A stretch of 64,000 nt of DNA, from positions 1,462,501 to 1,526,500 of the forward strand of contig JAYKKM010000148.1 in NCBI GenBank assembly GCA_035772405.1, written 5' to 3'. The position numbers were made by a program, and so were the translations under genes. Positions within the stretch are counted from its first letter, which is position 1, and each line of letters begins with the position of its first letter. The notes below the pieces were generated by a model that had not been told where the DNA came from, did not search any database, and saw only the letters and a program-made list of their open reading frames with translations. This DNA is from Chrysogorgia sp. JL179-B06 (taxonomy: Eukaryota; Cnidaria; Anthozoa; Scleralcyonacea; Chrysogorgiidae). Shown here in pieces: positions 22,136-34,133 of this stretch.

Positions 22136-22825
22136 CAGTGGAACCCCGTTATAACGAACCCCGTTATAACGAACCTCCAGGTATAACGAACTAAATTCTT
22201 ATGCCCGGAGAAAGGTATAGTTAATTGTATTGAACAGAACCCCGTTGTAACGAATCCTGATATAACGAATTCCGCGTTATAACGAACACAATCCAGAGGC
22301 CCAAATGTCAACTTTACTCGGATATAACGAACATGTTATCATGGAAATAAAGTTGAATGCGAAACAGACGATAATTCTAAAGGAATCACAATTGTTATTA
22401 ACATTTTATTTAGGCATCTTTTTGTTTTATAATTTATCCTCTTTTAATTATCAATTCCATCAACTTCTTCATTTAGACAGCTTTTTGTGTTGAAAGGTAT
22501 AGGTTCCACAGAAAAGACACTGAACTCATATTCATATGAGAAGTGACTGTACCGTGTAGGAAAAACCTCAAAAACCGCGTGATATCATATGAATGTGTAA
22601 TATTTTAAATCAGATTAAATCGAATGCTGTGTGGGCCAACTTATATACCCGGCTGTTTCAATTTTTCAAAAGTTAAATAATTAATTATCAACAAACTCCG
22701 ATATAACGAACGCTTTTGTCATTTTCCCACAAATTCGTTATAACAGGGTTTTCGATATAACAACCCTCGTTGTAACGAACACATTTTCCGGTCCCCTGCC
22801 AGATCGTTATAACGGGGTTCCACTG
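22136..22825. mobile_element. pogo/Tigger-like MITE, TA target duplication
   Basis: A 690-bp element with terminal inverted repeats CAGTGGAACCCCGTTATAAC and complement, flanked by TA at 22134-22135 and 22826-22827. Subterminal copies of the same GTTATAACGAA motif repeat at both ends. Unit B near 6735-6745 has the uninterrupted site (GTCTTC...TAGTTAAATAATTAT). Termini of this type and TA duplications are typical of pogo-like Tc1/mariner elements. No transposase is encoded. Confidence 0.9.
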
Positions 22826-23114
22826 TAGTTAAATAATTATACAGTATGATCATAAGTTTACTACTCTGCCATTATTTATTAATTATAAATGCCTGAAGAT
22901 GCATGTTTAGATCGATATGCTTACTTTCAGTTCTTAAAGTTTGTATCTTGCAGAGTGGTGAAATTTTCTACGTGTCTGAATTTTCATTCACTTTCTGAAT
23001 TAGCGTAAAATTAAAAAGCGATGAAACTATACTAAAAACAGGTACGCAGTGCGTAGATGTGTCTAGATACATGTGCGCAACGCGTACCTATTTTTACCAA
23101 GCGTCATCATCGTA

Positions 23115-23205
23115 TATATACTCTAATGAAGGGCTCCGCTCGAAACGTCAGTATCTCGTCACTAAATTCTTGGCAGTTTACCACCTTTTCACTTTGCTAT
23201 ACATA
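23115..23205. mobile_element. short insertion carrying the CGCTCGAAACGTC motif
   Basis: Unit B has an unbroken TA-rich tract at the matching place (about 7290). Unit C carries about 90 bp including ATGAAGGGCTCCGCTCGAAA. The same core motif appears around the Polinton insertion site (41786-41803 and 56208-56241), so it belongs to a dispersed repeat family. Confidence 0.55.
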
Positions 23206-24640
23206 TATATATTGATGTTGCATATATGCTAAATATAATATCTAACCGTCAAATGGGTTCTATTCCTATCTGGGGCTCAGAAATTTTTTATTTTAACATA
23301 TAGCTCGACGATCTTTCACTTACACACGTTATCTAGTAGTATATGAAAAATTAAGTTGTAAAATAAATATTTTGATTGAAAGAACTCTTGAAACTATAAA
23401 AACTAACCATTTACAACTTTTTCATATCTCACTTCACTCTTGAGATATTAAGATTTGTTTAATATGTAAATATTTGATCATACTTATGACATCACAATGC
23501 ACAATTGACTTTTCGTTTGATGATTTGCATATTTGATGTCATTGAATACATCCACTCACATGCACCTGCTGCATTTCAAGTGATTTCATTACATAATCTC
23601 AAGGATATATAAGCATGTCAATGCATGACCGTTGGCAATTTAAAACTAGCTTTTAACCAATGAACTAGTAGTTCCAGGCCGACCGCGCGCCAACGGCTTT
23701 TTGAATGTCCACATAGAACGTCACGCACCCTCGTGTCGATATTTTACGGATCATTTGTCAACTTTATAATGTTTCAAGACTCGTAAAGAATCTGTTTCTA
23801 CTCTTGGCGATGGCAAAAGTTAGGAAATTTACTTACATTGTATACTTGCGGAGTTTGAATGTGATCGGACGTGATTTTGTCAACGAAATTTGAGACAATC
23901 GAGTGTGAGTCGGCTGGATGTTGTGATTGAAGCTTCCATCCTTTCCTTTTCTTATGTATATATAGTGCCGTAGGACCGGGTTTTGAAACTCGCATAAATT
24001 TATCAATATTATTCGAAATTGGTACCAAAAAGCAACAAAGACAACAACTACTCCGTGTAAGTTATTTTTTATTTAATTTTAACAGTTTACAGTGTATTTA
24101 AAACAGATTTTGTCGTAACTTGTCATAATATATAATATAATAATATAATAATATAATATAATACACTAATAGTTATGGTTTGATTTGACTTGCTGTGACT
24201 CGACTATATTGCAAATCGTATAATGGTTTTTGTTTATTCGATCTATAATAAAATCATATTCTAATCAATGCACAAATGCTATATAAACTAACGTTCATAA
24301 TCATTTACTTACATAATGATTTTCTGTGACAATATCCAATATCTTATACGATTCAGTCTCTCCGGTTAGCTTACATATAGGAGTTCAGGTTAGCGGTACA
24401 GTTACAGGTTAATGATATACAGATTCAGGTTAGCGGTACTATTATAAAAGAGGTCAACGAAACTCTTCTTCATGCCTTGATCACATGAATTTTCTCGTGT
24501 TAGCTCACCGACTGGCGCGATCTCGAAATACAATACTAATTAATACAAATGTCAATCAAAGTTAAATCATGCGATGTTATTAAACCCAAACTAATATTTA
24601 AACCCAAATTATGGACTATTTCGTTCATCTGACGAAACAT
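23206..24640. other. unit C flank, no gene seen
   Basis: Matches 7300-8780 of unit B. The leader-type repeat CAGGTTAGCGGTAC is present at about 24385-24440. No supportable coding region. Confidence 0.5.
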
Positions 24641-24649
24641 CCTCCCTCC

Positions 24650-25915
24650 ATGAGGACTCAGTCCTTATAAGTCTTATTTATATCCTTCTGCCGGGTAGGC
24701 GACAGTGCAATCTTTGTCACCGGTCTGTCGTACTGTCCAGTCGATGTCTTTACCTTGACATTCCTGACTTTACGATCCGGACCTGGATATACTTCTGTGA
24801 TCCTACCAAATGTCCACTTTCCACGAATTGCATTTGTATCTGCGAACGTCACTACGTCGTTCACTTGTACATCCGGCGTCGAGTCACGTGCCACTTCCTT
24901 CGCGGTACGAGTGCTGGGTAGACATCTCTACTGCACTGTTTCCAGAAGGAGTCAAAAAATCGTTTGTACAAATTCCATTCTGTGCCGTGGGTTATTTGTC
25001 TGCCTGAATGGGCCTTGTGGCACTTCTGATGTTGCTTGACCAAGGAGCATGTCGTTCGGGCAGAGGTAGGATCCGTCGTCTGGATCGTTCTAGTAGTTGT
25101 TCCATGTTCCATCCTGTCACCATTTCACGCAGTTCTTTTTCCGCTCCGACAAACTCGGATCGAGAAGAATCTTTGGAGCACTTGGAGGAATTCCATCGCG
25201 GAACAGTCGACCGCCAATTCCAGATGTACTGCTCTTGTATTAAGACAGGTGAAAAGGACTCCATATTGTTTCGTCGTCTTGTTGTGCCCTACTTTGACAG
25301 TATAGGGTCCGAAGTAGTCACACGCTGTATAATAAAATGGCGAAGTGTGATATACGATGTGATTCGATTTTGTGTGCCATTTCTCGACAGAATACACATG
25401 GGCACTTGACTACTTTGGCGAGGTCATATTGGCCTTAAGAATCCAGTATTTCCTCTTTGTTTTGGCAGTTGTTGTCGCTACTCCATTATGACCGAACTGG
25501 TGCATGTGGCGTGTTATCAATAACGATAACCAGTGTTTTCGAGGAGGTAACGCTGGGTGTTTTGACTCGTAAGACACCATGGCTTCGGAGACTTACCTCC
25601 AACTCTCAGTACTCCATTTGCGTCCAGGAATGGACTGAGCGCTCGAAATTCCCCTTTCTTTAGATGGTTATGGAGGTCTTTCTGGGCTTCTTTGATCCAG
25701 AAGACTTCGGCTTCTAGTAATTCAGCGGGTGAGAGAGGACATTGTGTGGGTAAGCTGTGGTAGTTTTGTCCGCAGTTGGCTTGTCGTCTGACACGCGCCT
25801 TTCGATTTAATCTTCTTATGTGGGCGGTAACTCTGATCAGTTTCCTCCAGCTAGAGAACTTCTTTTGGTTGATCGCTTGGTCAGTCTTCGAACTTGTTAC
25901 ATAACAAATTATCTT
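24650..25915 (-). pseudogene. decayed BEL/Pao pol, unit C copy
   Basis: The C-terminal domain is best preserved here: the minus strand from about 24894 reads VQVNDVVTFADTNAIRGKW, then FGRITEVYPGPDRKVRNVK and YDRPVTKIAL, the DUF5641-like end of BEL/Pao pol. Upstream scraps include EFVGAEKELREMVTGWN (about 25160) and HYTACDYFGPYTVKVGHNK near 25340. The integrase core is internally deleted compared with unit B. Dead. Confidence 0.8.
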
Positions 25916-25929
25916 TACTTTTCGATCTT

Positions 25930-26085
25930 CTGCAGTTCTGGAGGCGCTGTTTCATGTGTCGTTATCGAGCCGTTCTTAGCGTGGTGTCTTTTCGTGAGAA
26001 AGGTAGCAGCGAATGAGCGAGCATCAGTTGTACGACTGGTTGGAAATGAACGAGAATGTTTTATTGATAAAGTAATGTTTATAAG
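25930..26085 (-). pseudogene. receptor 5' coding scrap, unit C
   Basis: Repeats the receptor N-terminal coding stretch (minus strand, ITLSIKHSRSFPTSRTTDA to ITTHETAPPEL), now with an added Ser codon. It lies between the 3' end of receptor copy C and the retroelement remnant, as in units A and B. Confidence 0.75.
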
Positions 26086-26200
26086 TAACAGGAACAGGAA
26101 CGAAAAAACACACAATTAAAATAGAAAAATGTCTTGCAGACTCTTGTCAGTCGATCACATCCATGATCAAGATGACATTGTAAACTCGTACTATCGATCT

Positions 26201-28684
26201 TTATAATTTTGTCTCACAACTGATCACGTTCACCACAATATCACGGCTCTTTCCCGAGGATGTAGCAGTTTTCCTGGACGACATCGTCTTTTCTTTAAAA
26301 AGACTACGATACAGATGAAGACATCTGCGCTTGAAAAGAAACGCCACGCTTATGAAGAGGCCTTGAAAACTGACAAAGATAACGAAAAGATAGGTCAAGA
26401 CGGGCGTCTCCGTTTTCACGATAACCTGGAGTAAGCCAAAAAGCCACGAGAAACCCATAAGAGTAGAGAGCTTCACGCATATTAAAATGCTTTGAATTTG
26501 CCTACTCTTCACAATGTCACTTCCAAGGGTTCGAGAAATGGAATTTTGATTCTTGAGGAAGCAGACGGCGGAAAAACCAAAAAGAAGAACATTACATAAG
26601 AGTAATACGCCAATAGGTACGATGAAAAGGAAGATCTTTGATTGACTAGTTGCAAGCCAACATACACGAGATCTACCGTAGTCTGTTATGAACAATCCAA
26701 AATGATCAAGGAGGACAGTCGTAAACACAAACAAAGCTGGAATGCCCCAGACTATGAGACAATAGCCGAAAAACTTTTTCTTATCGGAGGAGTTATTTCT
26801 TCGCAAGCTAATTTGTCTGGCCAACATCGAACACGAATGAAACGCGATAACTGTGCTTGCTGTGAACGAAACCAAAAAGAAATAATGGTTGGCGATGGCG
26901 ATGCTAAAACAACCTGCAGTTACATTCTCCAGGAACGCAATACGACACACCCATGATAATTCAGCGAGAAACATGGAGACTGCTAAGGCCAATATGTTTT
27001 TCCCAGGAAGTGTTCTCAATTCTTGAAAAATTGAATACGTCACAATCAAAGCCAGCAGAGAGATTAATGACAAAGTGAATCCCACTATTGTTATATATCC
27101 AAATACAACGTCATTTTTTGTACTCAATGACGTCGTCATGTAAGTTCTCATATAATTCATCTTCACACAAACATAAACTGTCCCATTTAATTTTGCATAT
27201 TCATTGAATTTGTACTTTTTCGATTTGTACATCAAAGTTCTATTTTCCATCCGATATTCAGAATGGCTTAACTTAATGTAAATACCATTACACTGAAATG
27301 GAATCCCTGGCAAACACACTGACACGTTTGATTTGTTGGCTGTTAAATTCCTGTCATGGTCGTCGCTTTTCTTATGAAACATCCCTGTTGCGTTAATATA
27401 AATCCACTGATCACCAAGTTCAACGTATTCGCCAAAACTGTGCACCCGATAAATGCAAGGGGATCGAATCGGAATCACTATTTCTACTATCTTTAGTGTT
27501 ACCGGTGCATACAATGTTTTCGTAATACTACTTTCGCCAAAAATGTTTATAGGTGAATTCAGAATATAAGGACGTCCAACACCACAAACATTCTTCACTT
27601 CGTTGCATAACGCACAGTGTTCATTCTTAAAAACTCTTCTTTTTTCAACTGCTCTCACCAGCCCGACGTCGCCATTAATGCACGCATCTACAATGCTGGA
27701 ATTACTAGCCACTGGGCAAGAGCTAATGGCGCTTGGGAAATGGCAATACCGAATCGGTTGCCCAACATTTGGTCGAAGACCCATGAAATCTTGTAGGTTA
27801 TATTTCAAAAATTCTTCAAAACCTTTCGGTGTGTAATACAAAGAAATGGAAGACTTGATTTTCGCGAACAACAAGTTCCAAAATTCATACTGAGCGACGT
27901 TGTTACAAAGTGCACAGTATCTATTTCTGTAGGTGAGATGGGTAACATGGCTAAACACAGGAATATATGTAATGTAGTTCTCAACTTGTAAATGAAACGA
28001 AGGTGTTTGGCATTTCGTACGAACGTCATCATCTCGCCAATATGTTGGACATTTACTGATCATCCATACACCGGCTGAAATACGATCCATTCGTTGTAAT
28101 ATGTTTAATTTAGTTTCGCAATGCAGTAGAGTCCGTTGTTTATACAAAAAATCTTCAGTGGGTTGATCTGAATCGTGTGCCTTACACTCCGAAGCGTAGT
28201 CACTACAACAATCCATAAATACACTAACACACGCTCGATCACAGCTACAGACGCTGTCAATGTTACGTTCAGTAAAGATTGTCTCATTTGAACATTGTTG
28301 TGAACAGGATTGTGTCAAATAACCTGTAAGAGAAGCGGAACACATCGGGTCTGTGATTTCGAGAATTCTGTGAGTTGTAGAGTTCGCTGAAGGATTGTCA
28401 GTTGTTGGTGCCATTGTTGTTGACCTGGTTGAGTAAAGTGGCGAACGTAATTGTGGAGGCGCTATTTCATGTGTCGTTATCGAGCCGTTCTTACCGTGGT
28501 GTCTTTTCGTGAGAGAGGTAGCAGCGAAGAGAGCATCAGTTGTCCGACTGGTTGGAAATGAACGAGAATGTTTTGTTGATAAAGTAATGTTCATTTCTTT
28601 ACTTTCGACCAAAAAGCTGGTTGTGAAGCAACTTTGGGTGAGGAAAAAACGAATGAGCAAAAATAAGCAACGATTGGCCATCAT
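26201..28684 (-). CDS. somatomedin-B / secretin-superfamily 7TM receptor, copy C
   Basis: A single 827-aa ORF, nearly identical to copy A and one codon shorter (RMDR against RMDDR near residue 199). Same layout: signal peptide 1-20, somatomedin-B-like module about 114-168, CALCN-type Cys repeats, one juxtamembrane module, 7TM bundle about 530-784, basic tail. It shares with copy A the deletion of about 240 ectodomain residues relative to copy B, so A and C are the closest pair although B lies between them. The intact reading frame in two copies argues that both may be functional. Ligand unknown. Confidence 0.85.
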   Translation of the reverse strand: MMANRCLFLLIRFFLTQSCFTTSFLVESKEMNITLSTKHSRSFPTSRTTDALFAATSLTKRHHGKNGSITTHEIAPPQLRSPLYSTRSTTMAPTTDNPSANSTTHRILEITDPMCSASLTGYLTQSCSQQCSNETIFTERNIDSVCSCDRACVSVFMDCCSDYASECKAHDSDQPTEDFLYKQRTLLHCETKLNILQRMDRISAGVWMISKCPTYWRDDDVRTKCQTPSFHLQVENYITYIPVFSHVTHLTYRNRYCALCNNVAQYEFWNLLFAKIKSSISLYYTPKGFEEFLKYNLQDFMGLRPNVGQPIRYCHFPSAISSCPVASNSSIVDACINGDVGLVRAVEKRRVFKNEHCALCNEVKNVCGVGRPYILNSPINIFGESSITKTLYAPVTLKIVEIVIPIRSPCIYRVHSFGEYVELGDQWIYINATGMFHKKSDDHDRNLTANKSNVSVCLPGIPFQCNGIYIKLSHSEYRMENRTLMYKSKKYKFNEYAKLNGTVYVCVKMNYMRTYMTTSLSTKNDVVFGYITIVGFTLSLISLLALIVTYSIFQELRTLPGKNILALAVSMFLAELSWVCRIAFLENVTAGCFSIAIANHYFFLVSFTASTVIAFHSCSMLARQISLRRNNSSDKKKFFGYCLIVWGIPALFVFTTVLLDHFGLFITDYGRSRVCWLATSQSKIFLFIVPIGVLLLCNVLLFGFSAVCFLKNQNSISRTLGSDIVKSRQIQSILICVKLSTLMGFSWLFGLLQVIVKTETPVLTYLFVIFVSFQGLFISVAFLFKRRCLHLYRSLFKEKTMSSRKTATSSGKSRDIVVNVISCETKL

Positions 28685-30800
28685 CTTGAGATCTGACCTG
28701 CGGCTTGGTTGAAAGTCTCCACTTTTAATGTGTGTCGTATTTATATACTTTTACGTTAGTTCTCCCTATGGTCTCTTTTAGTTTAAACACATCTGAATAT
28801 TGCGATAAGACGTCCAGCAGCTAGTCTTTATCTTTCTTACTTAAAGATGGGTGGTCTTTATCTTTCTAACTTAAAGATGCGTTAATTACATTGGCAGCAT
28901 TTAAAATCATCAATTTATTCCAATTCGGTGCAAACTGTTACTATAGTTGATAAATTCTTCAATTTCACTCTATTGGATTATCATGGGAATTTAGGATTCT
29001 AACAGATACACGGCGCCCCTATGGGGTAAAATAACGATTGACCATCACCTTGATAGCCTGCGTAGCCGGCGGTTTTTTAGGGTTGGGGTGCGTTGGGGTT
29101 CTAGCAATTAAAGGCGGAATCCCGCTTGATCACCTTGAGATCTGAACTGCGGCTCGGTTCAAAGTCTCCACTTTTAATGTCATGTATCTTATTCCATACT
29201 CTTCAAATAGATCTCATTTTAGATCTCATTAGATCAGAAAGAGTCGAGAGCTTTGGAAATTGTAGCCGTGGCAGCGACGTTTACGTTTGCACGGAAAAAT
29301 TGAAAACGAATTAAAAAGTCTCCGTTTTCGCATAAAAATAAGAACGTGTGGACGGGGCCTAAAACGCAATGTTAAGTTAATAAGGTGTTATCGAAGTATA
29401 AAGTTAAGAACCCAGCTCAATATACGTAAATGTATTGCTATAATAATATGGAAACAAGTCAAGTTTTAAAACATATTTACTGACGTTTCGTTGCGAACTA
29501 ACAACATCTTCAGAGTAACAATTATACAGGTGTGAAAACTATCTATATATAACTATAAGTCTATATTTATATGGGACAATAATTAATCAGACGGCTAACC
29601 AAAGAGGTAACGGTAACGAGGTGACAAACAGAAGGTGACATAATAACAGGAGCCGGAAAAAACAACAACACACAATTAAAATAGGGAAAGCGGTATGGAA
29701 GAGATGGTCTCATTGAGAGACGGTAACGCACACATTGCGATTAGGGCAAATTAATGTCGAATGTCAGCAACGGCTAACGACTGAAGGCAACAAATTTCGT
29801 TAGCCAAAGAATATAAAATTGCTACATTGGCCAAGCGATAGCAAATAAGTATCGAATTAAGTGAGCGACAGCTATAGAGCGACTGATGGCTAGCCTACAC
29901 TTCGAGATACCGCCGTTAATGCTCTGATCGAAAGGGAAAGATTGGTCTAAAAAGAGCCGCAACAATTCGGCTTGTGCTTCCTAGGAATGACGCCAGATTG
30001 ATTAATTTGCATGTTGGAATACGGTGGCGTTTTTTGGAAGGCCAAGATCTCTATATTGTTTCTATTGCGTGTGCGAGTTATCACCTCCGGGTGTTCGTTG
30101 GCCGACGTATACAGTTCGTCTTGGCAGATTTCAATCAGATAGTCCCTGTGCGATAACCAAAGAGCGCGTGGCCGTCGCGTGCCAATTGAGATCTACAAGT
30201 AATGTTAGTGTTAATTTTTTCGGGTATTGTTCCATTGGCTGTTTACTGCGTTGATCTAGGTTACTGTGAGGTGACTCTGCACGACCGGGAGAGGCGTTCC
30301 GGTGACCTTTTCACTGTCGTGAAGTCCGATGCTGGGCCATCACCCATAGTTGTGAGAAACCTCGGGGCAAAAAGCCTTTGAATGTGCGCCGGGAGTTCTT
30401 GTTGTATGCCTTGTCGCGAATGCGCCAGAACCTAGTTGGGCCTCTTTTGTCCTTGCTTCGTTGTGACTCGGCTCTCCTATCTGTTCCGGTTGGGCAACTT
30501 GGAGACTGATGACGCACGCAGGATGGTGGCGCACTGACTCTCCCAAACGTCTAAGCCATGGCAGTTTAAAGGCTGGTCAAAATTCGCGTGACTGAAAGGC
30601 CGCTCCCCAATCGGTCGTGTCATCGGTCCTGGATGCTCGTGCTCGATCGACATTATAACCACTATTCTATATATATTCAATGTGTTATTTCCTCAGACGT
30701 CAGAATAAACTTCGCTTTGTTCGTGCTGTGTTCGACTGAGTAATGAAGTCTTATCGAAACGTGAGCCGCGTTCTTTCTTTCGCACTGTCAACAATGATTC
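28685..30800. promoter_or_regulatory. upstream region of receptor copy C
   Basis: Contains the shared leader string (28710-28735), the leader block at 28790-29020 and a second truncated leader at 29140-29230. A short insertion around 29050-29130 includes TAGCCTGCGTAGCCGGCGG. From about 29480 to 29960 it matches units A and B. From 30000 to 30800 it matches unit B only in part. Any promoter is inferred from position. No other gene is seen. Confidence 0.4.
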
Positions 30801-30804
30801 TCCT

Positions 30805-31018
30805 TAGAAAAATTGTAATATATCTTGTCAGCTGAAAATTTCATCTTCATAGACTTTTTTGCTGTTAAAGTTGACGGAAATGACGTCTAGCGGGAATCTG
30901 TAAAGAGGTTTTCATATAGACAGATGCCCGCTATGACATCATTTCCGTCAACTTTAACAGCAAAAAAGTCTATGAAGATGAAATTTTCAGCTGACAAGAT
31001 ATATTACAATTTTTCTCA
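30805..31018. repeat. long-armed foldback element
   Basis: Near-perfect inverted arms of about 85 bp (GAAAAATTGTAATATATCTT ... GACGGAAATGA and complement) around a short spacer. Not present in unit B at the corresponding place, so a recent insertion is likely. No coding capacity. Confidence 0.85.
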
Positions 31019-31805
31019 GCAGAATCGATAGATTACAAATATGTTAAATCCCCACAGACGTTATATGCACTTTAAAGACAATTATTAAATAAAAAATAGG
31101 TACGCAATACGTACATGTGTCTACTGCCAGTTGACTTACAGATAAAACAATGAAAATTTATGTACTGATGCAAACACAGTAAGGTAAACTGAAAATATTA
31201 AAACAGGAAATGGCCCATTTAACGTGAAGATATACATGAATGGCTGCTAAAGTAGTATTTTAATAAGAGAATCTTATAATTTATGATAGTTATAATATAC
31301 TAATTCTAGATACAATAGGTTACATTGGATGTCATATTTATTTATATGGTTGGAGAGAGGACAATGAATACACTAACAAAGTATAGTCACTGTCTCAACA
31401 AAATTAAAGTCAATACTGGCAATGAAGTATATATTACTTATAGTTCAATTCAACCGTCCAGTGTGCATAGATTGATCATTGTAAATGATCATTTATTGGA
31501 ATTTGGACTTGAATAACTACTGTAGACTACTGAAGAATTGTGATGTGATGACCAGTCTGGTTGCCTTGGCTGACTGGTGTTCGTTGTTCCTGATGGAAAT
31601 TGTTAATCTTAATTGAAAACATTCAGTGTGGTACGATCAACATCAATGGATCCAATATCAATGGATTTTGATTTCATATTGTATGTTATACTTTCACCGT
31701 TTCATGATTTTAAAACAGAGTTACCTAATCAGGGAGAGCGCTTAATAAATTTTTCCTCAAAGAAAGGGGGGCTTAATAGAGAAATTACAGTAGTTGGTGG
31801 GCCCC
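31019..31805. other. AT-rich block shared with unit B, no gene seen
   Basis: Matches about 15200-15990. Open stretches are not preserved between the copies. Confidence 0.45.
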
Positions 31806-31960
31806 AATTGTTTTGAGTAACTTGATTTAGCTTACGATAATCTTCGCAAAATCGAAACTCGCCATTGCCATGGACTCGTGCTATGCCGAATTACACCCTG
31901 AGCCAGCATTTCATCAATCTGTCGCTCCGCTTCTTCTCGGTGCGCATATGGTAAATGGCG
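31806..31960 (-). pseudogene. Gypsy-type RT scrap, unit C
   Basis: Counterpart of 16019-16165 with the same LAQG and FCEDYRKL-like signatures on the minus strand. Here the site is uninterrupted and shows the pre-insertion state for the MITE in unit B. Confidence 0.65.
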
Positions 31961-31996
31961 AGGGCGTTGTCGAATTAGGGAGTTATCGCCGATGTA

Positions 31997-32280
31997 ATTA
32001 TTTTGTGCGTGACGACGTTAGTTCTCCCGTGGGTCTCTTTAATTCTTTAAACATATCTGAATATTGCGATAAGACGTCCATCAGCTGGTCTCTATCTTTC
32101 TTACTTAAAGATGGGTTATAATTGCATTGGCAGCATTTTCCTTAAAATCATCGATTTATTCCAATTCGGTGGAAACTGTTACTAGTTGATAAATTCCGCA
32201 ATTTTATTTCCTCGACTTGACTCTATTGGTTTGGGCATTTAGGATTTTAACAGGTACACGGCACCCCTGCGGGGTAACGA
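31997..32280. repeat. second leader block in unit C
   Basis: Repeats 28790-29020 and matches 16440-16700 of unit B, ending CGGCACCCCTGCGGGGTAAC. Confidence 0.6.
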
Positions 32281-32348
32281 CAGCATGTGCGAGATGAAAA
32301 ATAGTTTGGTGGCTTAGCTTGTTTTATTGTCAGTACATAGGGATGAGA

Positions 32349-32729
32349 TCATAGCTGAATCGTGCAGTGTACGCGCTTTTTAGCTTGCATGACAACCAGT
32401 GCGTATAGGAGAACGCATTTCTCTCGACCGAATGAGCAAATCGTTTCGCAAAAACAAGCGATCGTAGTTGTGCCAAAGATTAAGAGAGATATTCTTATCC
32501 TGTCGTTGAGTATCTTTAAATTATCCGTCGGATTGATAGCAATTAAACATTCGTCATGAGTTATCTCGTTCACTGCTGTCGTTGTCGCCTTATTATTGAC
32601 GACATCTGGTACGTGGTTGGAAAGGATGGCGTGATGGAAGTAGTTGAGGTAGTTGGATAAGAAATAGGAAACATTGTAATGCGGCGCTAAACAGATTACT
32701 TGCCAAACTTTATGAGGATTAACACGCAA
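32349..32729 (-). pseudogene. unidentified retroelement-like frame, unit C
   Basis: A 126-codon open stretch similar to 16748-17200 (shared RISLLIFGTTTIACFCETIC). It differs by small indels, so frame preservation is partial. Family not recognised. Confidence 0.3.
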
Positions 32730-32817
32730 TATGTGATTATCACTGAGACGAGTGTCGATAGATGTTACTGCGCAAGAGATATTAGAATTTCAGGCGTTAT
32801 TAGTCGTGACGTATCTG

Positions 32818-32950
32818 CGTTCTGATGGATTTTGCCGGCCTTCTGAAAATTGAAGTTCTTGTAGGTCCATAATCCAGCGCGCTATTCTTCGTTTAGAATC
32901 AATATTGGAGAGCCACTTAAGCGCACTGTGGTCTGTAACGATCTTAAAAT
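32818..32950 (-). pseudogene. Gypsy-type RNase H scrap, unit C
   Basis: Minus-strand counterpart of 17234-17378 with the DHSALKWLSNI and RRIARWIMDLQE strings. Confidence 0.7.
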
Positions 32951-33189
32951 GATTAACGGAGATAACGTTGAAAAATATACGACGAATTTCGCGGCCTTCT
33001 AATTGCCGATAATTTCTGAGTACATAAACAGGTTTTTACGATGGGTATGCACGTTCGCGTAATATAATAGACACGTATTTTATGTATTTAGACTCGACGA
33101 AAATACGTAAAGAAATCACATGAAAAATTATTGGAATTAGTCGTAGACTGACCGACTCTTTGTATTCGCTACCGTAGAGTTCCCAAAGT

Positions 33190-33397
33190 AGCGGCCCCCG
33201 TTACTTTCAGGATTTGTACCAGTTAGGGGCCGCTACTTTCGGGTAGCCGCTACTTTCGGGTAGCCGCTACTTTCGGGGGGCCGTTATTTTCGGGTGGTTA
33301 AGTAAGAGATAAAGCCCGAGAAGGAGGGCTTTATGCAAAATAAAGACTTTATATAGCATAAAGTCCGACGTTTGAGGGCTTTATCTGACTTATTTCA
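33190..33397. repeat. CGCTACTTTCGGG repeats and GATAAAGCCC foldback, unit C
   Basis: Three direct copies of TAGCCGCTACTTTCGGG-type sequence (33225-33295), then a foldback with arms GTAAGAGATAAAGCCCGAG and complement (33299-33397). Same order as at 17637-17826. Confidence 0.7.
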
Positions 33398-33535
33398 CGA
33401 GTGAGGAGGTTTTCCAACAAAATTTTGTCCATTTTATCCACCTTGGATATTCATGGTCTTTATGCTAGATAAAGCCAGCGGTACATCAAAGAAAACCGAC
33501 TCAATCGTGTAATAAAAAGTGTTACTACATATATA

Positions 33536-33686
33536 CACACTCCTCCGCAGAGGCTTCTTGCGCTTTTTTAGAGTTCGGGTAATACTATAGGTGGGCTATT
33601 ATTGGGCTCACAGGGTGTTTTGGGGACGCGTGCAGAGACTTCCCGAACTCTAAAAAAAGCGCAAGAAGCCTCTGCAGAGGAGAGTG
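33536..33686. mobile_element. second Mutator-like MITE with 9-bp target duplication
   Basis: A 151-bp palindrome with ends CACACTCCTCCGCAGAGGC and CACTCTCCTCTGCAGAGGC (complement of the right end), flanked by ACATATATA at 33527-33535 and 33687-33695. Inner arms contain TTTTTTAGAGTTCGGG and complement. Ends match the MITE at 16177-16385, so both belong to one family. Confidence 0.88.
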
Positions 33687-33699
33687 ACATATATATACT

Positions 33700-34130
33700 G
33701 ATGATGTTGCGCTTCGACGAAACGTTCGATCTTTACTACACCATCGTACCATATGGTTTTTATTCGTGTTCTATTCTGTGCTGGGCTTTGATATTTATAC
33801 TTCGTATATGACAGCATATTTGATACTGTTGATGCAATTATACAGATGAATTACCACACATGAACATGTTTATTTAGCGAGTTTATTGTTTCTTTCTGTT
33901 TGTTATATACAATAACAGAAAATAGGTTCGATTTATATAGTATTTTGATGTGTATATTTATTAATCTTAGGTAGCTTCCTTTGTCCTTTGTTAGCTTTAA
34001 AGCTTTGAAGATATTTTCAAACAGTATCGTCGGCATTCTTCTTAAGAGATTTAAGTTGTTCTTTTAAAGTTTTCTGAAGATCTTTCAATTCTTCTTTAAT
34101 CTCCACATCGTAGTAGCATGCTGCATGGTA
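33700..34130. other. AT-rich tract, no gene seen
   Basis: No supportable coding region or structure. Confidence 0.45.
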
Positions 34131-34133
34131 TTT

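Larger units (their letters stand above)
21755..33400. repeat. segmental duplication unit C
   Basis: Colinear with unit B from 6350. Begins at TTATATAATAAATCTAAGTA, which also starts the unit B match at about 6380. It contains receptor copy C and the same retroelement scraps. Relative to unit B it has gained the pogo-type MITE at 22136-22825 and a short insertion near 23115-23205, and lacks the foldback at 6896 and the MITE at 16177. Confidence 0.85.
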
